NCBI RefSeq assembly: GCF_014639875.1
Contig: NZ_BMGD01000001.1
Location: 620,001-684,000 of the forward strand
Direction: 5' to 3'
Source: Blastomonas aquatica
GTDB lineage: Bacteria > Pseudomonadota > Alphaproteobacteria > Sphingomonadales > Sphingomonadaceae
DNA: 64,000 nucleotides
Below are positions 52,132 through 62,303 of this stretch, piece after piece (position 1 is the first letter of the stretch; every line of letters starts with the position of its first letter). The position numbers and the translations under genes are program-made. A model generated the notes under the pieces. It was not told the DNA's origin, did not search any database, and worked only from the letters and a program-made list of their open reading frames with translations.

Positions 52132-53715
52132 CTACCGCATCAACCCGCCCAACAGATTGCGCGCGAATCGCCCCAGCCCAGGAAATCCGAACGCCTTGCC
52201 GATCTCGGTTGCAACCGTTCCAGCCGCTGCACTCGCCGCGCTGGCGCCGGGCTTGGCGCGGCTCTTCTTTCCGGTCAGCGCGCCTGCCAGCACCGCGCCG
52301 GCTGAGGCGGCCGCCGCCCCGGCTGCCGCATTGCCCGCCTTGGCCCAGATCGATGTCGTCTTGCGCGGCTGCCTGGCGACCTCGGCCTTGCCCTTGGCCT
52401 CGACTTCCTGCGCCACCGCAGCAGCATCCGCGGCTTTCTGCACCAGCACCTCCATTGCCGATTCGCGCTCGATCCGCGTGTCGTATTTGCCATCATAAGG
52501 CGAGATCGACTGGATGATCGCGCGCTCCTTGGGGGTCAGCGGCCCCAGCCGCGAGCGCGGCGGCTTGATCAGCGTGCGCTGGGTGATCGATGGCGATCCG
52601 TCCTCGAGCAATGTCGAGACCAGAGCTTCGCCCGTCTTCAACTCGGTGATCGCGGTCTCGACGTCGAGATCGGGATTGATCCGGAAGGTATCCGCAGCGG
52701 CGCGAATCGCCTTCTGGTCGCGCGGGGTGAACGCGCGCAGTGCATGCTGCACCCGGTTGCCGAGCTGGCCCGCGACCTTTTCGGGAATATCGATCGGGTT
52801 TTGCGTCACGAAATAGACGCCCACGCCCTTGGAGCGGATCAAACGGACGACCTGCTCGATCTTCTCCTCCAGCGCCTTGGGCACATCGTCGAACAGCAGG
52901 TGCGCCTCGTCGAAGAAGAAGACGAGCTTGGGCTTGTCAGGGTCGCCAACCTCGGGAAGCGTCTCGAACAGCTCGGACAGCAGCCACAGCAGGAAGGTGG
53001 CGTATAATTTGGGACTCTGCATCAATTTGTCGGCCGCGAGCACGTTGATGATTCCGCGTCCCTGGTCGTCGCAGCACAGGAAATCGTCGATCTCGAGCGC
53101 AGGTTCGCCGAAAAATTGGGCTGCGCCCTGGCTTTCGAGCTGAAGCAATTGTCGCTGGATGGTGCCGACGCTGGCCTTGGTAACATTGCCGAACCGCGCC
53201 GACAGCTCGCGCGCATTCTCGGCGGTGTAGGCCAGCACCGATTGCAGATCGGCCAGATCGAGCAGCAGCAGGCCCTGTTCATCCGCAAAGCGGAAGGCGA
53301 TATTGAGCACGCCTTCCTGCGTGTCGTTCAATCCCATCAGCCGGGCGAGCAGCAATGGCCCCATCTCGCTGATCGTGGTGCGGATCGGGTGGCCCTGCTC
53401 GCCGTACAGGTCCCAGAAGATCGCAGGGTTATCGGAATAGGCAAAGCCTTCGAGCCCGATCTCTGTTGCGCGCGCGACCAATTTGTCATGCGCCTTATGG
53501 GTGGGCGAGCCCGCCATCGCGATCCCTGCCAGATCGCCCTTCACATCGGCAACGAAGACAGGAACGCCCTTGGCGGAAAAGCTCTCGGCGATGCCCTGCA
53601 GCGTCACCGTCTTGCCAGTTCCGGTCGCGCCTGCGACCATGCCGTGCCGGTTGGCACGGGCCAGCACCAGCGTCTGCTTCTCCCCGCCGCCCAGGCCAAG
53701 AAAGATATCGGACAT
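52132..53715 (-). CDS. HerA-like (DUF853/YjgR family) ATPase
   Basis: A 527-residue P-loop ATPase of the HerA/FtsK superclass. The Walker A is GATGTGKT (residues 29-36) and [15 protein letters not shown] carries Walker B. A conserved [15 protein letters not shown] follows. The C-terminal third is Ala-rich and basic ([19 protein letters not shown]), probably membrane- or nucleic-acid-associated. YjgR's role is not established. The ATG at 53715 has GGGGGAG upstream. Confidence 0.9.
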   Translation of the reverse strand: MSDIFLGLGGGEKQTLVLARANRHGMVAGATGTGKTVTLQGIAESFSAKGVPVFVADVKGDLAGIAMAGSPTHKAHDKLVARATEIGLEGFAYSDNPAIFWDLYGEQGHPIRTTISEMGPLLLARLMGLNDTQEGVLNIAFRFADEQGLLLLDLADLQSVLAYTAENARELSARFGNVTKASVGTIQRQLLQLESQGAAQFFGEPALEIDDFLCCDDQGRGIINVLAADKLMQSPKLYATFLLWLLSELFETLPEVGDPDKPKLVFFFDEAHLLFDDVPKALEEKIEQVVRLIRSKGVGVYFVTQNPIDIPEKVAGQLGNRVQHALRAFTPRDQKAIRAAADTFRINPDLDVETAITELKTGEALVSTLLEDGSPSITQRTLIKPPRSRLGPLTPKERAIIQSISPYDGKYDTRIERESAMEVLVQKAADAAAVAQEVEAKGKAEVARQPRKTTSIWAKAGNAAAGAAAASAGAVLAGALTGKKSRAKPGASAASAAAGTVATEIGKAFGFPGLGRFARNLLGGLMR

Positions 53716-53834
53716 GGCTGGCTCCCCCGCTGTTGGTGTTCGCCGGTGTATGCCGCGAGAGGAGGGGCAAGTCGAGGGAGGGGTGATGTAAACTGTGGGG
53801 GGGGGAATTAGATTGATGACCCGCTGTCCCACCT

Positions 53835-54025
53835 CCGCTCAGCCTGAGCCTGTCGAAGGCCCCGCGCGAATTTATCCCCCAATCACGACACCGCTCTCCG
53901 GCGAAAGCCGGGGTCCAGGAGTCAGATCATACTGTGGTCGGCCTGGATTCCGGCTTTCGCCGGAAAGCGACGGGTTTTTGCGGCTGACGATTTCCCGTGG
54001 CCTTCGACAGGCTCAGGCTGAGCGG
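53835..54025. repeat. Composite nested inverted repeat, family C enclosing family B, copy 2
   Basis: The outer arm CCGCTCAGCCTGAGCCTGTC with GAAGGCC (53835-53861) is mirrored at 53999-54025. Inside is family B (TCTCCGGCGAAAGCCGGGG at 53895-53913 and TTCCGGCTTTCGCCGGAA at 53948-53965). Arm order and spacing are nearly the same as at 15772-15960. It fills the 346-bp space 53716-54061 between the HerA-like ATPase start and the hemH stop; no gene is visible there. Confidence 0.88.
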
Positions 54026-54061
54026 GTCTGGGTGACACATGCAACAGAAGCGGCCCGCGCC

Positions 54062-55090
54062 TCAGATCCACCCGCCCAGTTCGCGCCGCACCAAGGTCTC
54101 GAGCATGTCCATGCCCTCGCCGCTGGCATTGAGGCATGGCAGGTAGGCGAACTTCTCTCCGCCGGCGTCCTCGAACTGCTCGCGGCCCTGGATGGCGAGC
54201 TCTTCCAGCGTCTCGAGGCAATCGACCGAGAAGCCCGGCGCGACGACCGCGATTTTCTTGACGCCGGCCTTGCCCAAAGCCTCGAGCGTGTCGTCGGTCG
54301 CAGGCTCGAGCCATTTGGCACGGCCAAAGCGCGACTGGAACGAGACGACGAGCTCCTGCCCCATCGCCTCGGACAGCAGCCGCGCGGTCTTGCGGCACTG
54401 GCAATGATAGGGATCGCCCAGATGCAGCGTGCGCAGCGGCATGCCGTGAAAGCTGGTGACGATCTTGTCGGGCACGAAATCGAGCGAGGCGACCGCGTGC
54501 TCAATGTTGCGCTTGAGCGCATCGATATGCGCGGGGTCGTCGTGATACGGCGGCAGCGTGCGGATTGCAGGCTGCCAGCGCATCGCTTGCAGCACCTCGA
54601 ATGCCTTGTCGTTGGCGGTGCCGGTGGTCGCACCCGAATATTGCGGATATAGCGGCGCGAGCAGGATGCGGTCGCAGCCCGCCTCCTTCATCGCGGTCAG
54701 CCGTGATTCGATCGAGGGCTGGCCATAGCGCATGGCGTAATCGACCAGCACCGCATCGCCCAGCCGCCCCTTCAGCGCCTCGGACTGCCGCTTGGAATAG
54801 ACCGCCAGCGGCGATCCCTGATCGGTCCACACCTCGGCATAGGCGGCTGCGGATTTCTGCGGGCGGGTGTTGAGGATGACGCCGCGCAGCAGAGGCTGCC
54901 AGACGATCGCGGGGATTTCGACGACGCGCTTGTCGGAGAGGAACTCGCCCAGATAATCGCGTACCGCCTTGGTGGTGGGGGCGGCCGGAGTCCCTAGGTT
55001 GATCAGCAGCACGCCGATCCGCGGTTTCAGGATCGGCGGGTGATCGACGGGTGGTTCCATGCCCGACCGGGAGATGTCGATATCGCTCAC
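54062..55090 (-). CDS. hemH: Ferrochelatase HemH
   Basis: A 342-residue enzyme inserting Fe2+ into protoporphyrin IX. The family landmarks GVLLINLGTPAAPT, ILLAPLYPQYSGATTGT, VTSFHGMPLRTLHLGDPYHCQC and VVAPGFSVDCLETLEE are present; the HGMP His is the metal ligand. I chose the GTG at 55090 because it overlaps the upstream gene's stop (GTGA). An ATG ten codons later (55060) is an alternative start. Confidence 0.93.
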   Translation of the reverse strand: MSDIDISRSGMEPPVDHPPILKPRIGVLLINLGTPAAPTTKAVRDYLGEFLSDKRVVEIPAIVWQPLLRGVILNTRPQKSAAAYAEVWTDQGSPLAVYSKRQSEALKGRLGDAVLVDYAMRYGQPSIESRLTAMKEAGCDRILLAPLYPQYSGATTGTANDKAFEVLQAMRWQPAIRTLPPYHDDPAHIDALKRNIEHAVASLDFVPDKIVTSFHGMPLRTLHLGDPYHCQCRKTARLLSEAMGQELVVSFQSRFGRAKWLEPATDDTLEALGKAGVKKIAVVAPGFSVDCLETLEELAIQGREQFEDAGGEKFAYLPCLNASGEGMDMLETLVRRELGGWI

Positions 55091-57387
55091 AGGCCACCTG
55101 ACAGCAAGGGAAGCTGGCGGAAGCGCAAGCCGGTGGCAGAGGCAAGTGCATTGGCAATCGCAGGGGCAACGGCAGGCACGCCGATCTCGCCAAGGCCCGC
55201 AGGCGGCTCCTGGCTCTCGATAAAGTCCACGCGGATCTCCGGTATGTCGGCCAGTTGTGGCAGGGAAAGGGCTCTTAAGGTTCGGACATCGGGATAGCCA
55301 TCGGACCAGCCGGTGGCGCACCCCATCGCCATCGCAAGGCCGAATATCATGCCACCTTCGATCTGTTGCAAGGCTATGTCTTGATTGATGATGCGTCCGG
55401 CGTCGACAACCGCTGATAAACGCTCGACCCGAAAGCCGCCGCGCCCACCGTCACCGGCGCTTCCGCTGCCACCACCTCCGCTGCCGCGCGAGGCGCTGGC
55501 GATGACCGCGATATGCGCGCCGTTCCATGAGCAGCAGGCAACGCCCTGGCCGCTTTTGTCGAGGCCGCCGTCCCATTCGGCCAGCCCCGCCACCCGGGTC
55601 AGGCAGTTTGCGAGGCGGATGTTCTGCCCCAGCATCTGTACCCGGTACGACAGGGGTTCCCGGCGGGCCTGCGCCGCGAGCTCATCGACGAACGATTCGG
55701 TGACGAACACGCCATAGCTCGCGCCATTGCCACGCCAGCGCCCGGTGGGGATATCGATCCGCACCGGATAATGATCGATCGCAAGGTTGGCGATATCGTA
55801 AGGCACCATCGCGCCTTCGACCGCCATCAGATCGGCCTCGCCTGCGGTATCGGCGATCGCCGTTAGACCATGCGAATCATTGAACAATCGCTGCGCCGAT
55901 TCGCGCGCGGTGGGCGGGCAGGCGATCTTGACCGAGAGCGCCGCGATATTGGCCTGTGCATCGATCACCGCAGCCAGCCTTGCGCTGGCGGGTGTGCGGA
56001 CCGGATCGCGCACCGCTTCTTCCTGGCGCGAGCGGGTCAGCTGCACCGGGCGGCGCAAGTCGCGCGCCAGGATCGCGGCGGGCGCAACCAGGTCGTCATC
56101 GAGCCTGCGGTCGAACGAGCCGCCTGCGGGCATCGGGTAGATCTGCACATTGGCGATTGCGATATCCAGCGCCTGGGCCGCGCGCCGCCGCGCCGCAGCC
56201 GGAGCCTGGCTCGCCACCCACAATTCAAGCCGGTTGTCGGCAAAGCGCGCGGTGACTGCACCTGTCTCGATCGTTCCATGCGGCGCGGCGGCGATCGCAT
56301 AGACCGCCGCTATGCCTTTGGATGATGCAAAGCTCGTATCGGTGTCGCCACGCGCCATCAGCCGATAGCCGGTCCCTTGCGCGATTGCCTGGTCAAGCAG
56401 TTCGGCGACCTGATCGCCGCTGCGGCGACTGGCGCCATGGCGGAAGCGCGGGCGCAAAAGATTGACCGCCTTGTCGGCCGCCCACCAGCTGGTTGCCGCT
56501 GCTGCCACCCAGTCACCGCCTGTCACGATGTCGATCAGCCCGGTGACGCCGTCTGCAGGTTTGCGATCGACGCTGACCAGCGCGATCGAATCGACCGGTC
56601 CCTGGCGGATTGCGGCGTAGACCATGTCGGGCAAGCGCACATCGCCTGCAAAGGTGGCGCTACCATCGACCTTGCCGGGCAGGTCGAGCCGCGCAAACGG
56701 CGGAGCATCGCCGATCGGTTCGACGCGGATGTTGCCCGGCAGCGTGGGGCGGAGCGGAGCGGGATCGGGCACCGGATAATCGACCGCCTCGGCGGCGAGA
56801 TCGGCAAACCGCACTTTTTCATTGCCCCATACGACAAAGCCGTCGCGGGTATCAGTTTCCTCGACCGTCGTGCCCCAGCGATCTGCCGCCGCCTGGCACA
56901 GCAGCGAGCGCGCGGTCGCAGCGGCAGCGCGATAACCGGGCTCATAGGCGGTGATTTCGGTATCGCCGGCGGTCACCACGAAATCGCGCATCGCGGCCCA
57001 GCGTCGGATCAGGATGTCGTTGGCATCGGGCGTGAGCGCGGGTGCCGGAGGCAGCAGCAACGGCGCCCATTCACTCGCCAGCGCGGTGTTGGCAAACACG
57101 GGTGCCGGCGGCGCGGGCTCAAGCGCGATGGTGCGCCAGTCGGCGCCCAACTCTTCGGCGACGATCTGTGCAAGCACGGTGCCGACCCCCTGCCCCATCT
57201 CGCAATGCGGATTGCTGACGATCACCGTGCCGTTCGCCGCAATCCGCAGATATGCGCCGAACACCGCCTCTTGCCCCACCAACGCGGGCGGATTGTCATA
57301 TCGCCGGGGCCACAGCGCCCAGGCAACCGTCAGCCCAGTACCCGCGGCCGCAGTGATCAGCAGGCCGCGCCGCGTGATCTGCACCAT
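55087..57387 (-). CDS. Aldehyde-oxidase/isoquinoline-1-oxidoreductase-like molybdopterin hydroxylase large subunit
   Basis: A 766-residue protein of the xanthine-oxidase superfamily. A twin-arginine signal (ITRRGLLITAAAGTGLTV) indicates periplasmic export. The Moco regions include EMGQGVGTVLAQIVAEELGADW and, at the C-terminus, GLGEIGVPAVAPAIANAL, which carries the active-site Glu. Relatives (IorB type) need a small [2Fe-2S] subunit; none is encoded beside it. It is coupled to hemH (GTGA overlap) and starts 4 bp after the Mrp stop. The ATG at 57387 is chosen; 23 codons upstream are open. Confidence 0.88.
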   Translation of the reverse strand: MVQITRRGLLITAAAGTGLTVAWALWPRRYDNPPALVGQEAVFGAYLRIAANGTVIVSNPHCEMGQGVGTVLAQIVAEELGADWRTIALEPAPPAPVFANTALASEWAPLLLPPAPALTPDANDILIRRWAAMRDFVVTAGDTEITAYEPGYRAAAATARSLLCQAAADRWGTTVEETDTRDGFVVWGNEKVRFADLAAEAVDYPVPDPAPLRPTLPGNIRVEPIGDAPPFARLDLPGKVDGSATFAGDVRLPDMVYAAIRQGPVDSIALVSVDRKPADGVTGLIDIVTGGDWVAAAATSWWAADKAVNLLRPRFRHGASRRSGDQVAELLDQAIAQGTGYRLMARGDTDTSFASSKGIAAVYAIAAAPHGTIETGAVTARFADNRLELWVASQAPAAARRRAAQALDIAIANVQIYPMPAGGSFDRRLDDDLVAPAAILARDLRRPVQLTRSRQEEAVRDPVRTPASARLAAVIDAQANIAALSVKIACPPTARESAQRLFNDSHGLTAIADTAGEADLMAVEGAMVPYDIANLAIDHYPVRIDIPTGRWRGNGASYGVFVTESFVDELAAQARREPLSYRVQMLGQNIRLANCLTRVAGLAEWDGGLDKSGQGVACCSWNGAHIAVIASASRGSGGGGSGSAGDGGRGGFRVERLSAVVDAGRIINQDIALQQIEGGMIFGLAMAMGCATGWSDGYPDVRTLRALSLPQLADIPEIRVDFIESQEPPAGLGEIGVPAVAPAIANALASATGLRFRQLPLLSGGL

Positions 57388-57391
57388 ATTG

Positions 57392-58420
57392 TTAGCCTGT
57401 CCCGCCCGAATGCGTGCCGGACGGGGGGCTGGACTGGGGGCTGGACTGGGCACCAAAGCGGTTGTCGATCCACGTGGAAATCCGTGCGGCGATCGCGGCG
57501 AAACCGTCCGATATCAGCCCCTCGCCCGAGGCAGGCGGCACGCCTGCATCGCTCGACCGGCGGATCGTCATGTTGAGCGGGACACGGCCCAAGAACGGGA
57601 TGCTCATCGATTTGGCCGCAGCCTCTGCTCCGCCGATACCGAACGGATCGGACAGCTCGCCGCAATGCGGGCAGACATAGCCCGCCATGTTCTCGATCAG
57701 GCCGATGATCGGCACGCTGCCCTGTTCGAACAGGCTGATCGCGCGGACCGCGTCCATCAGCGCCAGATCCTGCGGTGTCGACACGATCACTGCTCCTGCC
57801 GGCTTGTGCTTCTGCAGCATCGACAGCTGCACATCGCCGGTTCCGGGCGGCAGATCGACGATGATGTCGGTGACATCGCCCCAGTGCGCGTTGATCAGCT
57901 GGTCGAGCGCCTTGCCCGCCATCGGCCCGCGCCACGCGATCGCCTGACCCTGAGGTACGATATGGCCCATCGAAAGCAGCGGCACGCCGTAGTCATTGGA
58001 CACCGGCACCAGCTTCTCGCCGCGCGCGCTGGGCTTGACGTCCTCGCAATCGAACAACCGGGGCTGCGAGGGGCCATAGATATCCGCATCGACCAGCCCG
58101 ACCTTGCGTCCCGCGCGGTGCATCGCAACCGCCAGATTGGCCGAGAAGGTGGATTTGCCCACCCCGCCCTTGCCCGAGCCGATCGCGATCAAACGAGGTG
58201 GGCGGCGCTCTGCGGTCATCGCCACCTGGACCTTGGTCACGCCCTCCAGCGCGAGCACTGCGCCCTTGAGCGCGATCTCCATCCGGTCGCGCGCCAGCCC
58301 ATCGAGCCCTGCTACATCAAGCACCAGCGACACCAGACCGCCCTCGCGCAGCCGCACACCGCTCGCCCTGCCTTCGCTTGCTGCGGCTGCAGCGGTTTCA
58401 ATCTCGATCAGCTCTGCCAT
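57392..58420 (-). CDS. Mrp/NBP35-family iron-sulfur carrier ATPase (ApbC-like)
   Basis: A 342-residue P-loop protein. The deviant Walker A is GSGKGGVGKST (81-91), and the C-terminal part has the bridging-cluster CxxC in GYVCPHCGE. A short DUF59-like N-terminal domain precedes it. Mrp proteins assemble or carry [4Fe-4S] clusters. The C-terminus is extended by a Pro/Ser/Gly-rich tail. It sits directly upstream of the hydroxylase and hemH. Confidence 0.93.
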   Translation of the reverse strand: MAELIEIETAAAAASEGRASGVRLREGGLVSLVLDVAGLDGLARDRMEIALKGAVLALEGVTKVQVAMTAERRPPRLIAIGSGKGGVGKSTFSANLAVAMHRAGRKVGLVDADIYGPSQPRLFDCEDVKPSARGEKLVPVSNDYGVPLLSMGHIVPQGQAIAWRGPMAGKALDQLINAHWGDVTDIIVDLPPGTGDVQLSMLQKHKPAGAVIVSTPQDLALMDAVRAISLFEQGSVPIIGLIENMAGYVCPHCGELSDPFGIGGAEAAAKSMSIPFLGRVPLNMTIRRSSDAGVPPASGEGLISDGFAAIAARISTWIDNRFGAQSSPQSSPPSGTHSGGTG

Positions 58421-58554
58421 ACTCGCCCCAGCGCATAATGCGGCGCACCATCATCCGGCAAGCCCTCGCTCTGCCTAGACGAAATGCACGGTTCATCAAA
58501 ACAGATGCGCATGAAACCCCTGTTTTTATCGGAGTCACGTCTTATAAAGGATGT

Positions 58555-59697
58555 ATGACAAGACTGACCGGCTGGTTTTCCAACATTTTGACTATGGCCA
58601 ACAACAGCCCTTGGGGCGGTGGATCGGGAGGTTCGGGCACTCCGGGCGATTCCGGATCCGGCACCGGGAGCAATGGCGGCGACAACGGAAGCAACGGCGG
58701 TGGCCCGCGCAATCCGTGGCAACCTGCAGGCGCAGGCCCGGCTGGCGGCCGCAAACCTTCCAATATCGAAGAGCTGTTCAAGCGCCGCGGCGGCAGCGGC
58801 GGCGGCGGCTTCGGCGGCCTGCCCCGGCGCCCCAATGGCAAAAGCTATGTGCCTATCGCGATCGGCTTGGTGCTGGTGCTCTGGCTGCTTCTGACCAGTA
58901 TCCACCGGGTTGGCCCACAAGAGCGCGGCGTTGTCTCGTTCCTCGGGTCATATTCGCGAACACTCGAGCCGGGTATCGCGATGACCTTGCCTTCGCCGAT
59001 GGAATCGTTCCAGGTGGTCGATGTGCAGAATATCCGCACGATCGATATCCCCGCAGCAGGCACGCAGGAAAACCTGATCCTCACCGGTGACCAGAATCTG
59101 GTCGATTTGGCGTATTCGGTGCGTTGGACAATCAACGATCCAACCTTGTACCTGTTCCAGCTCGCAGATCCCGAAGCGACGATCCGTGAGGCCGCTGAGG
59201 CCGCAATGCGCGCGAGCGTGGCCGAAGTGACGCTCGATGATGCGATCGGCCCCGGCCGTATCGAGGTCGAGCAGAAGGTCGAACAGCGGATGAAGGAGCT
59301 GCTCGATTCGTACCGGTCGGGCATTCAGGTGCAGGGTGTGGCGATCAAGAAGGCCGATCCGCCCGAAGCCGTGAACGAGGCGTTCAAGGCGGTGTCCGCC
59401 GCGCAGCAGGAAGCGCAGACCTTCCTCAACGAAGCGCGCGCCTATGCCCAGCAGCTGACCGCAGCGGCGCAGGGCGAAGCTGCCGCGTTCGACAAGGTCT
59501 ACGAAGAATACCGCATGGCGCCCGATGTGACGCGTCGGCGTATGTATTATGAAACCATGGAGCGGGTACTGTCCAAGCTTGACAAGACGATCATCGAACC
59601 GGGCAACGTGACGCCCTATCTGCCGCTGCCGGAGCTGCGCAAGCGGGCACAGGCAACGCCTACGCCACCTGCGCCTGCCGCAGGGGAGGCCCGCTGA
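58555..59697 (+). CDS. hflK: FtsH-protease regulator subunit HflK
   Basis: A 380-residue SPFH-domain protein. A Gly/Asn-rich cytoplasmic N-terminus (about 15-75) is followed by one membrane anchor (YVPIAIGLVLVLWLLLTSI) and the band-7 domain (GPQERGVVSFLGSYSRTLEPG). With HflC it forms the large periplasmic cage around FtsH. The start is uncertain: the ATG at 58555 has AAAGGA close by (spacing only 3 nt), the ATG at 58594 begins MANNSPWGGG. Confidence 0.94.
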   Translation: MTRLTGWFSNILTMANNSPWGGGSGGSGTPGDSGSGTGSNGGDNGSNGGGPRNPWQPAGAGPAGGRKPSNIEELFKRRGGSGGGGFGGLPRRPNGKSYVPIAIGLVLVLWLLLTSIHRVGPQERGVVSFLGSYSRTLEPGIAMTLPSPMESFQVVDVQNIRTIDIPAAGTQENLILTGDQNLVDLAYSVRWTINDPTLYLFQLADPEATIREAAEAAMRASVAEVTLDDAIGPGRIEVEQKVEQRMKELLDSYRSGIQVQGVAIKKADPPEAVNEAFKAVSAAQQEAQTFLNEARAYAQQLTAAAQGEAAAFDKVYEEYRMAPDVTRRRMYYETMERVLSKLDKTIIEPGNVTPYLPLPELRKRAQATPTPPAPAAGEAR

Positions 59698-60548
59698 TGG
59701 GAACGATGATACAACGCCCGATGCTGCTGCTCGGCCTGATCGCGCTGGTTCTGATCGCGCTGACCAGTTCTGTCGCGGTGGTCCCCGAAACCAAGCAGGC
59801 CGTAATCGTCCGCTTCGGCCAGCCGGTCCGTACCTTCAACGTCTATCGCGAAAACGAAGAGTTCGGCCAGACCGGCGCAGGCCTGATCGCGCGGATCCCG
59901 TTTGCCGAGCAGATCGTCTGGGTCGATAAGCGCGTGATTGCGGTCGAAATGGAACAGCAGCAGGTGCTCTCCACCGATCAGCTGCGGCTTGAAGTCGATG
60001 CCTATGCCCGCTTCCGGATCGTCGATCCCGAACGGATGTATGTGTCTGCCGGAAGCGTCGAGCGCGTCGCGGCCGAACTGCGCCCGATCCTGGGATCGGC
60101 GTTGCGCAACGAGCTCGGCAAACGCCAGTTTGCCGCGCTGCTCAGCCCCGAACGTGGCGGCATCATGGACCGCATCCAGGCGGGACTTGACCGGATTGCT
60201 TCGCAATACGGTGCGCAGATCGTCGATGTGCAGATCAAGCGCGCCGACCTACCACAGGGCACGCCGCTGCAGAGCGCGTTCCAGCGGATGCGCACCGCGC
60301 GCGAGCAGGAGGCACGGACCATCACGGCGCAGGGCCAGAAAAATGCACAAATCATCCGTGCGGAGGCCGATGCATCTGCATCGCGTACCTATGCTAACAG
60401 CTTCGGCAAGGATGCATCGTTCTATGAATTCTATCGTGCCATGCAGAGTTATGAGCGGACGTTCTTGGGTGGATCGGGTGAAACCTCGATCATCCTGTCG
60501 CCCAACAATGACTATCTGCGCGAATTTCAGGGTCGGGGAAATCGCTAA
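59697..60548 (+). CDS. hflC: FtsH-protease regulator subunit HflC
   Basis: A 283-residue SPFH protein with an N-terminal anchor (LLLGLIALVLIALTSSVAVV) and the HflC features VVPETKQAVIVRFGQPVRT and DVQIKRADLP. It starts at the hflK stop (TGATG overlap), so the two are translationally coupled. A short G/C hairpin lies at about 60555-60573 but lacks a T-tract. Confidence 0.95.
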   Translation: MGTMIQRPMLLLGLIALVLIALTSSVAVVPETKQAVIVRFGQPVRTFNVYRENEEFGQTGAGLIARIPFAEQIVWVDKRVIAVEMEQQQVLSTDQLRLEVDAYARFRIVDPERMYVSAGSVERVAAELRPILGSALRNELGKRQFAALLSPERGGIMDRIQAGLDRIASQYGAQIVDVQIKRADLPQGTPLQSAFQRMRTAREQEARTITAQGQKNAQIIRAEADASASRTYANSFGKDASFYEFYRAMQSYERTFLGGSGETSIILSPNNDYLREFQGRGNR

Positions 60549-60690
60549 ACCTGTGTGGCCCTGAAAGGGGCCGCATCATTCAATCTGCGTTCAGGCGGAG
60601 ATTGCAAACCGGGATCGCCATGGTTTTGCGCATTTTCTGCGCGCTGGGGAAGCCGGTGGACGCGTCTTTAGACATGAAGAGGAATCACAC

Positions 60691-62223
60691 GTGCGATACG
60701 CTTATGCAGTGACATCAGCCCTTTTGATCGGTGGCAGCGCCGTCGTGCTTGCCACTGGTCAGCCTTTGGGCGCGCAGGTTGCCCAGAACGACCAGAGCGC
60801 GATGATGGCCGCCGCCCCCCGCGCCGGCGCGCCGATGAGCTTTGCCGACCTGACCGAACAGCTGCAACCAGCAGTGGTCAACATCTCGACCCGCCAGCGG
60901 GTGCGCGTTCCCAACAATCCGTTTGCCGGAACCCCGTTCGGCGGCCTGTTCGGTGCACCTGAGGGCGGCGCCGGCGGTGGCGGCACGCGTGAGGCGCAAT
61001 CGCTGGGCTCGGGCTTCATCATCTCGGCAGATGGCTATGTGGTGACCAACAATCACGTCGTTGCCGCCGACGGCAACGCTTCGGTCGAATCAATCACCGT
61101 GACGATGCCCGACGGTACCGAATTCCCCGCGCGTCTGATCGGCCGCGATCCCCAGTCGGATCTGGCCGTGCTCAAGATCTCGGGCACCAAGCCCTTCCCG
61201 TTCGTGCGCTTTGGTGATTCGACCAAGACACGGGTTGGCGACTGGATTCTCGCCATCGGCAATCCCTTCGGCCTGGGCGGTACGGTCACCTCCGGGATCA
61301 TCTCGGCGGTCTATCGCAACACCGGCCAGGGCGGCGCCTATGACCGCTATCTGCAGACCGATGCTGCGATCAACCGGGGCAACTCGGGCGGCCCGATGTT
61401 CGATCTCAACGGCAACGTCATCGGCATCAACAACGCGATCATCTCGCCCACTGGCGGCAGTGTCGGCATCGGCTTTGCGATCCCCGCAGAGGTCGCCGCT
61501 CCGATCGTTGAGAAGCTGCGCAGCGGCACGGCGATTGAGCGCGGCTATCTGGGCATCGGCATCAACCCGCTGACGGACGATTTGGCAGCATCGCTGGGCT
61601 TGCCCAAGCGGCGCGGTGAATTCGTACAGCGCGTCGAGCCGGGTGAAGCTGCAGAAAAGGCCGGGATCCGAGCCGGAGACGTGGTCGTCACAATCGACGG
61701 CAAGGATGTTACCCCTGACCAGACACTATCGTTCATCGTTGCCAATATCGCTCCGGGTAGCAGAATTCCGGTTGTTTTGATCCGCAACGGCGAGCGCGTG
61801 ACCGTGACTGCCACGGTCGGTCGCCGTCCGAGTGAGGACGAAATCGCCGCGCAGAACTTCAATCCCGAAGCTGCAGAGGACTTCTCCGACCAGGACCAGC
61901 AGGATAGCGAACAGGCGACGCGTCAGGGCCTCGGCATGGCGCTGACCCAGCTCACTCCGCAGATCGCGCGACAGATCGGGGTGCCCCCCGAACTCAAGGG
62001 TGTCGTCGTGGCTGCGGTCGATCCATCGGGCGATGCCGCGACAAAGGGCATCCGCCGCGGCGATGTCATTCTGTCGATCAACAACCGTCCGGTCGTTGCC
62101 CCCGCAGATGTCGACCGGATCATCGCCGAAGCCCGCGCCGCCAACCGCGAGGCCGTGCTGCTGCGCGTCCAGCGTCGTGCGGGACAGCCGCAGTTCCTGC
62201 CGGTGCGCCTGCGCGCCAAGTAA
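60691..62223 (+). CDS. DegP/HtrA-family (Do) periplasmic serine protease
   Basis: A 510-residue protein with a signal peptide (hydrophobic about 6-22, GAQVAQ cleavage region), an HtrA protease domain with triad His122 (NNHVV), Asp157 (SDLAVL) and Ser232 (RGNSGGP), and two C-terminal PDZ domains. It degrades or refolds misfolded periplasmic proteins. The start is a GTG at 60691 with GAGGA upstream. The linker between the two PDZ domains is acidic (EDFSDQDQQDSEQ). It is encoded just after hflKC, a common neighbourhood. Confidence 0.95.
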   Translation: MRYAYAVTSALLIGGSAVVLATGQPLGAQVAQNDQSAMMAAAPRAGAPMSFADLTEQLQPAVVNISTRQRVRVPNNPFAGTPFGGLFGAPEGGAGGGGTREAQSLGSGFIISADGYVVTNNHVVAADGNASVESITVTMPDGTEFPARLIGRDPQSDLAVLKISGTKPFPFVRFGDSTKTRVGDWILAIGNPFGLGGTVTSGIISAVYRNTGQGGAYDRYLQTDAAINRGNSGGPMFDLNGNVIGINNAIISPTGGSVGIGFAIPAEVAAPIVEKLRSGTAIERGYLGIGINPLTDDLAASLGLPKRRGEFVQRVEPGEAAEKAGIRAGDVVVTIDGKDVTPDQTLSFIVANIAPGSRIPVVLIRNGERVTVTATVGRRPSEDEIAAQNFNPEAAEDFSDQDQQDSEQATRQGLGMALTQLTPQIARQIGVPPELKGVVVAAVDPSGDAATKGIRRGDVILSINNRPVVAPADVDRIIAEARAANREAVLLRVQRRAGQPQFLPVRLRAK

Positions 62224-62247
62224 ACGCGACTCAAGAGTACGAGAAAC

Positions 62248-62277
62248 AAGGGCGGTACCGATGGTGCCGCCCTTTTT
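62248..62277 (+). terminator. Rho-independent terminator of the DegP-type gene
   Basis: The stem AAGGGCGGTACC / GGTGCCGCCCTT (one G-T wobble) has a GAT loop, followed by a T-tract (five T residues from 62273). Confidence 0.93.
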
Positions 62278-62303
62278 CGTTGAGTTTTGCGATGCCTTCG
62301 TCG

